The notes under the pieces are model-generated. The model saw only the letters and a list, made by a program, of their open reading frames with translations. It was not told where the DNA came from and searched no databases. This document shows positions 58,600 to 64,000 of a stretch of DNA of 64,000 nt, one piece after another; the stretch's first letter is position 1, and every line of letters starts with the position of its first letter. The position numbers and the translations under genes were made by a program. This DNA comes from Raphanus sativus (lineage: Eukaryota; Streptophyta; Magnoliopsida; Brassicales; Brassicaceae), in the NCBI RefSeq assembly GCF_000801105.2, contig NC_079516.1, positions 23,535,043 through 23,599,042 of the forward strand, given 5' to 3'.

Positions 58600-61120
58600 G
58601 GATCCGTTTCTGCAAAATTTGGAAGAGATCGAAACACTTTCAAAGGTTGAGAGTTCTTCAAAGATTTTTTTTTCCTCCAAAGAAAATGTTCTCTCCAAAT
58701 TTGAGTCGATATCTTCTGAATTCAAACTGCATTCACCACTTAAACCGAACCGGTTCCTTTTCCACGATGTAACGGTAACCTATTACGCCGTCGTTTCCAT
58801 GTCTCGTAATTTGTTTGGCAATTTCCATTTTTTTTCCTTTTTTGTAATTAAAAGTGGAGGGTAGAGCTATGTTTTGCAAACAAAAATATTTTTTGTGAAT
58901 ATTATTTCCTTTTTTATCTATTTTCTTATTTAGATGCACCCACATCATAAAATCTTATAAATTAAATTTTAAAGGGCGGATATATATTTTTTTTAAACTT
59001 TTTTTGAGAAATTGAATTTTTTATATTTATGTTCTTTTGTAATCATATTATGTTTAATATTAATTTAATTTAATACTATTTTGGTAATTATATTAAATAC
59101 GTATTATTGAATAATTATACACTTGTGACATATGCATTTTCAGAAATTATTTTTATAGTTTATTCTTAAAGTTTGCAACATATTAAATTTTTTTAATAGT
59201 TATTTAACATATTTAGTCAAGAATATTTATACCTAAAAAACCGACTCGGAATCAACCCGAAAATCAAAATCTCATACTCTTTTAGATCTAGCATATATAC
59301 TTGAATGACTCTTATAGTGTTATATCAGAATATCGATATCAAACCTAGCCCGCCCGAAAACCGAACAACATTTTTGAAAATTGTTTGAAATTTTTTAATT
59401 TTAATATTTTCTATTATATATATATATGTAAATCAAATACTATTTTTCAAATCGCACTCTATTCAAAATAATAAACCAACGATTGGACAATGTTAGTGAC
59501 AGAAATGGGTCTCCATTTTCGTACAGTTGCTATAAAAATGGAGTTGCAGAAAATAAATAGGGAGTTGCAGGATTTTAAATCGGGATTTTAACTTCAAACC
59601 CAAAACGTGCAGTTACAAAAAATAAAGAGTAATATTTCATTTATGAAATATATAAAATAAAAAGTTGGACACAACATATATCAATTGGTTATATTTGTGT
59701 TTTAATAGAATAGATGAAAATTTCTACAACTACAATTCAACCAATCATTTCATCATACATAAACATCAATTTTTCAGAAAATATTATGCTTATTTAAGAA
59801 GTTTTTCTTAAACTCAAATTCAACAAGATGTGATATACATTCATAAATATTTTCTTAAACTTTCTAAAGAAAATTGTTACCTAAAACTTCTGAAAAGAAA
59901 AATTCAAATAAATGTTTTCATTTTTCTAAATCATGTTAAAATTTTATTTGAATATTTATTTTATATATCAATAGAACAAAGTATAACTGTTATTTACCTC
60001 TTCAGTGAAACAATTTTTTATCATTTTGACATTCAAATACTTGTTTGAAAATTGTCGGAAGAAAAAGAATGATATATAGTTTGATTGAAATACTTTATTC
60101 AATTTCAGCAAAAAAAAATACTTTATTTAATAAATGAGAGATTTGTTGTCAAAAAAAAAAAGAATGATATAGGGGTTGATTGGAATTAATTGTAGTTTTA
60201 TATTTGTTGTTGTGAAATTTTAAATTATTGAGAAGTTTGTGAAATAACTGCTTCGGTGACCGAATATTTGAGTTTTACTGGTACACATAGTTTTATATAT
60301 TTCCAAATGCACTAAATTCCACCTTGAAAATATATCTTTACAAAACTCTTTATCCCGTCTATCTTCGGAAGGTAACCTGCTTTACTTATTATCTTCAACC
60401 AATATGCAGCAAATCCATGCAATGCTTGATATTGATTTCCTTTTTATTTTGCAAAGAAACATTTTTTGAAAATTTTTAAAATTTTTAAAAATAAAAAATA
60501 AATGGTGATTTGGCATATTTCTTGGTTAAAAATAATAATATGTGGACATTCTCATGATTTATTGCACCAACTCATATGTAGTATTATATTATTTGTGAAT
60601 ATTTTCCATATCATAAAACGTAAATTTTAAAATCACATGTTTTAGATTTATATAGTTATAATTGTTTGAAAGTCTTGAATTTTTAAATTAATAATTATTT
60701 TTCTAGTTATTTTATGTTAATAATGAAAATCTATTATTTGCTAAGTTAAATGGTATATAATGTTTTTACTTTTGTAAGTCTACCTTATTTGATATTACGT
60801 TCTATTTTATTTTGAAAAACAAAATTAGGAAATATGGACATTTTTTGAAATAGCAAATTAATAGTTGTAAAAGCAAACATCAAACACTAATGGTAGGAAC
60901 GTTTTTGTTTTGCATTTACAATAAGCAGACCACACTGCGTATAATGCAAAGAAAGATTATTTTTTGTATAGATTATATATGACGCAAGTTATATATCTCT
61001 CCTTTGCTAAATGCAACATAATAAAATAGCTTTTCGGATGTAAAGCAACCAGGAAATGATCGGAAAGCCAACCAATAACAACTGAATTTTCCTAAACAAC
61101 AACCAAGTTTGCTGTAAAAG
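58600..61120. other. AT-rich intergenic sequence, no gene seen
   Basis: No sustained coding frame. GAGATCGAAACACTT is repeated at about 58570 and 58626. Otherwise long A/T-rich stretches without recognisable transposon ends. Confidence 0.6.
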
Positions 61121-61152
61121 TGAAATTGTTTAGAAGAACGCACACCACAGAA

Positions 61153-62844
61153 TCAAACACTTGCTTTGTTTCCTATCAAGTGATGAAGAAACAAACCAGC
61201 TGCAACACTCACGTTCAAGCTCTCCACAGCTAAGAAAGATCTGAATCCTTCCACTTCCCCACCATCTTCAGCCTCTGTAGCAACTGGAACATCGCTAGCT
61301 ATATTCCCGCTAATCCGAACTAAATCAGTACATGATCTCTCCACCAATGGCCTCAAACCAGTCCCTTCATTCCCCAGCACAAGAATCGTCGGCCTACCGG
61401 GTGAAACCTCGCTCAAAGCAACAGCCTTGTGAGAAACAGAACCACCAACCACACGCCAACCGTTCTCAGCAGAAGCTTCCAAGAACTGCATCATGTTTTT
61501 GCAGTACCTAAGCTCCATCACTTCAAGCGATCCAGCGCTTGCTTTACTCACCACCGCACTCAACGGAGCTGAGTTTTTAGCGCATACAACAACACCAGTG
61601 GCTCCAAAGAAGTAAGCAGACCTTACGATCGCCCCCAAGTTCTGCGGATCAGTGACCTCATCTAAAGCTACCCAAAGAGAGTACTTCTCTTCTTCCTCTG
61701 ATGAAACCTTATCTAGCTCTTTCACTTTGACCAGCTCCAAAGGTGAAGCATCCAGCACCAGTCCTTGATGAGGTCTGTTATCAGCAACCATGTTGAGATC
61801 ATGCTTCGAAGTCTCCTTGATGTCTAACCCAAGCTTCTCAGAGAGTTTCAAGACTCTCTCGAAACCTTTCTTGTCTTTCTTCTTCTTGTTGTTACTGCTC
61901 AAATCCAAACCTTCTTGAACATAGAGAGCGTATAACTCTCGTCTCCCAGCGGATAGTGCAGCTAAGACCGGACTCACTCCATAAACCACTTCACCGACCA
62001 TCCTAGGCACGCTTGACTCTGTCGCCTCTTGCCACGTCCTCCTTCCCCAGCTCTCTTGCCTGTTCCAGTTCTGGTACGCTGCGTTGCCACGCCCTTCATC
62101 TCTCCTTACATCATACCTATTGAACCTATTCTTGATCTCAGGCCACCTAGCATCGTTTGGCTCTTCTTCAATCTGCTCTGTTCCCCCTTCTTCATCATCT
62201 TCTTCTTGAGCATAACTCACTGTCTCATCTTGTTTCTCCCAAGATGAACGGTTAGCTCTCGGACTCTCCTCTTTCACCGGTTTGTTGTCATTAGCAACCC
62301 AAATGGAGTTTCCACTAGCTTTCTCGCTCTCTTCATCTCTCCTAGAACGAAAAGAATCTCGCTTTCTTGTTTCATTACCGAACCTACTTCTCCTATCAGT
62401 AGAAAACGAATCGTTTCTTCCTCTGCCATCTCGTTTCTTCTCCCAAGATGATGATCCATTATTAGCTCTATCATCAGACTTCACCCAGATGGAATCTCCA
62501 CGGCCGTTCACGTCACTTCTCTTCTCTCTAAAAGCTTTTGATACTAATCCAGATCTTCCTCTACCGCCACTTCGTTTGCCAAATCTCTGAGAATCAAAGC
62601 TGGAATAGTCTCTAACACTTTCAAGCTTCCCTAACATACTAAGGCGAGAACTAACTAAAAGACTCCTTTGGCTCTTACCTCCGCACGAGACATCTGCAAA
62701 GGCGCTTCCTTTGGGGTTTAAGTGAAACGTAACTGGTAAAGACGAAGACTTTGAGAGATGGAAACAGCTTTTAGCTTTGGTTTGTTGTAAGGAGACCCTA
62801 ATCGCAATTGGAAACCCTTGGGTTCTTGTCAAGTTACAGTACAT
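61153..62844 (-). CDS. SpoU/TrmH-family RNA 2'-O-methyltransferase, organelle type
   Basis: A single-exon frame of 563 residues, MYCNLTRTQGFPIAIRVSL to IGNKASV. The family methylates the ribose 2'-OH of guanosine in rRNA or tRNA using SAM. Seen: an N-terminus rich in Ser/Arg/Lys and poor in acids (likely organelle transit peptide); a long charged low-complexity region with RRDEESEKASG and repeated SIWV(K/A) blocks (about 60-270); an RNA-binding part starting VVYGVSPVLAALSAGRR (about 283) with NRPHQGLVLDASPL; and the SPOUT knot motifs ALDEVTDPQNLGAIVRS (about 392), LVLGNEGTGLRPL (about 489) and ESLNVSVAAGLFLHHL (about 541). The knot and SAM loop are complete, so it looks functional. Corresponds to At2g19870 by memory. 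Whether it acts in mitochondria or chloroplasts cannot be told from the sequence. Confidence 0.93.
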   Translation of the reverse strand: MYCNLTRTQGFPIAIRVSLQQTKAKSCFHLSKSSSLPVTFHLNPKGSAFADVSCGGKSQRSLLVSSRLSMLGKLESVRDYSSFDSQRFGKRSGGRGRSGLVSKAFREKRSDVNGRGDSIWVKSDDRANNGSSSWEKKRDGRGRNDSFSTDRRSRFGNETRKRDSFRSRRDEESEKASGNSIWVANDNKPVKEESPRANRSSWEKQDETVSYAQEEDDEEGGTEQIEEEPNDARWPEIKNRFNRYDVRRDEGRGNAAYQNWNRQESWGRRTWQEATESSVPRMVGEVVYGVSPVLAALSAGRRELYALYVQEGLDLSSNNKKKKDKKGFERVLKLSEKLGLDIKETSKHDLNMVADNRPHQGLVLDASPLELVKVKELDKVSSEEEEKYSLWVALDEVTDPQNLGAIVRSAYFFGATGVVVCAKNSAPLSAVVSKASAGSLEVMELRYCKNMMQFLEASAENGWRVVGGSVSHKAVALSEVSPGRPTILVLGNEGTGLRPLVERSCTDLVRISGNIASDVPVATEAEDGGEVEGFRSFLAVESLNVSVAAGLFLHHLIGNKASV

Positions 62845-63762
62845 GTTTTCGGGTTAAAGAGAAGAGAAAAGAACGAACTCTTTTTGGGTGGAGAGAGAGA
62901 TGGGTTGAGCTCTCAGAAAGGTGAATCTCCCATTGATGATAAAAAAATCAATGTTACTATCAGATTGCTAGGGTTTAAGGCAAAGACCAGAGGAAGGGGA
63001 AGATAAGAGAAGCAGCTGCGAAACAGAGAGGTTAAGCAAAACGGCATCGTTCTAAGAAAACTTACACCTTCGCGAAAAACTCCACAAACACTTTAAAAAT
63101 CGGTTAGGGTTATTCAATTTTTGATTTTCGGTTAGCTAGATTAACACAAAACTGTGATGAAACTAAACAAAAATTGTTTCAGTTTAGTTCCACATTTAAT
63201 TAGCTCGGTTATTAGAATCTCTACCAAAATTAACTTTTTGATTTTGGTTTAATATCAGTTAAGCTTTTAGTGTTTTTAGTTTAATTACAGTTAGTTATTT
63301 ACATCAGTTCAAAAATTGGTTATTTTGGCTAGATTAGCATAGTACTGTAGCTTAGTCCTGGGAAAAAAAATACAGAACAAAAAATTGAATTGGAATCAAA
63401 CCAAAATACTTAAAACCGAAATCTTCAAATATCCTAATGGTTCATATATTTCAATATTTGAATAATCGGAACCGAACCAAAAACCAAATAGATAGCTGAA
63501 CATCCAAAAAAATAAATTCAATCTTCTGATATAAGGTAAAATATCAACAAGCCCATTTGAACCAGGATTCGACATGAGGAGTAAGAACATTGTTACTACC
63601 AGAAAACATTATCTTTTATCTATTTTTTGATATTATAAATATATGGCATTTTAATTTAAAATATAATAAATATTTATAAAATTAATATTTTAGTGACTCG
63701 AATTCTGGTTGGATTGATGAATATGCAAATGTATAATACTAGATCATTTAGATTAACATGTT
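62845..63762. other. Methyltransferase leader/upstream region and intergenic DNA
   Basis: 62845 to about 63070 probably carries the leader and proximal promoter of the methyltransferase (minus strand). Beyond this the DNA is AT-rich with repeated TTTCGGTTAG/TTGGTTTAAT-type text and AACCGAACCAAAAACC near 63470; no gene seen. Confidence 0.5.
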
Positions 63763-63840
63763 TTTTTAACGTCTAATTAATTATGCTATTACAAGGATGA
63801 GAATATTACATAGACGATTTTACAGCCGACAATTCTACCA
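63763..63840 (-). mobile_element. SINE 3' fragment (same family as 11430-11758)
   Basis: ATTATGCTATTACAA, ACATTACATAGA-like and TTTTACAGCCGACAAT match the tail region of the SINE at 11430 onward, beginning with the T-run (A tail on the minus strand). Only the last 70 or so bases are present, so it is 5'-truncated. Confidence 0.7.
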
Positions 63841-64000
63841 CTCTATAAAAATACATATTAAACGGGTATCCGCAACCGGAAACCAAAGTATAAGTATCTA
63901 TTGTGAGAAATACCTGGAATAATGTATCCTCTACACCCGGAATCGAATAGTTCCTACCCGAAGAATACCCGAATTCTCAGGGATAGTTCAACTCAATTAT

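Overview
The window looks like a Brassica-type (Brassicaceae) nuclear genome segment. Its intron-exon genes are very close to Arabidopsis proteins, its intergenic DNA is AT-rich, and it carries several LTR retrotransposons, Helitrons, a tRNA-derived SINE and MITEs. From memory of gene order (not searched), the NADP-ME1, ceramide glucosyltransferase and SpoU-type RNA methyltransferase genes occur together on Arabidopsis chromosome 2 (about At2g19900, At2g19880, At2g19870). This would be an inverted, strongly expanded syntenic segment.

Layout. 1-7.2 kb: a broken NADP-malic enzyme 1 copy (copy 1) with a 1.3 kb internal deletion and an old Copia element in its penultimate exon. 7.6-13.2 kb: a LINE remnant, a DC1 (Cys/His-rich) gene whose first codons are split by a hAT-type MITE, a tRNA-derived SINE and a Cys-rich fragment. 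13.4-18.5 kb: an AT-rich Helitron field, including one Helitron with both ends defined, nested in an older repeat. 18.9-27.4 kb: NADP-ME1 copy 2, complete in its exons but split by a very young, apparently intact Ty3/gypsy chromovirus (identical 392-bp LTRs, 1571-residue open polyprotein). 28.0-31.3 kb: an intact 14-exon ceramide glucosyltransferase gene. 32.2-36.9 kb: a very young Copia element (one LTR difference, one T-run frameshift). 37-41.9 kb: repeats, a MITE and a receptor-kinase scrap. 41.9-48.2 kb: a Copia element with three lesions. 50.5-58.6 kb: a chimeric region of three host-gene fragments in the same orientation (reticulon-like, MUT9-like/casein-kinase-I-like kinase, PRMT6-like methyltransferase) around a 2.4-kb minisatellite built on AAGCCGTGGGT. 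61.2-62.8 kb: an intact organelle-type SpoU/TrmH RNA 2'-O-methyltransferase gene.

The single-copy host genes that look functional are the ceramide glucosyltransferase and the SpoU methyltransferase. The DC1 gene has an intact body but a disturbed start. Both malic enzyme copies are interrupted, each by a different retrotransposon, about 20 bp apart in the same exon. No bacterial-type operon, CRISPR array, tRNA or rRNA gene was seen. The most unusual structures are the twin malic-enzyme interruptions, the chimeric kinase/PRMT6/reticulon locus with its minisatellite, and the nested Helitron whose empty site is preserved in the neighbouring copy.
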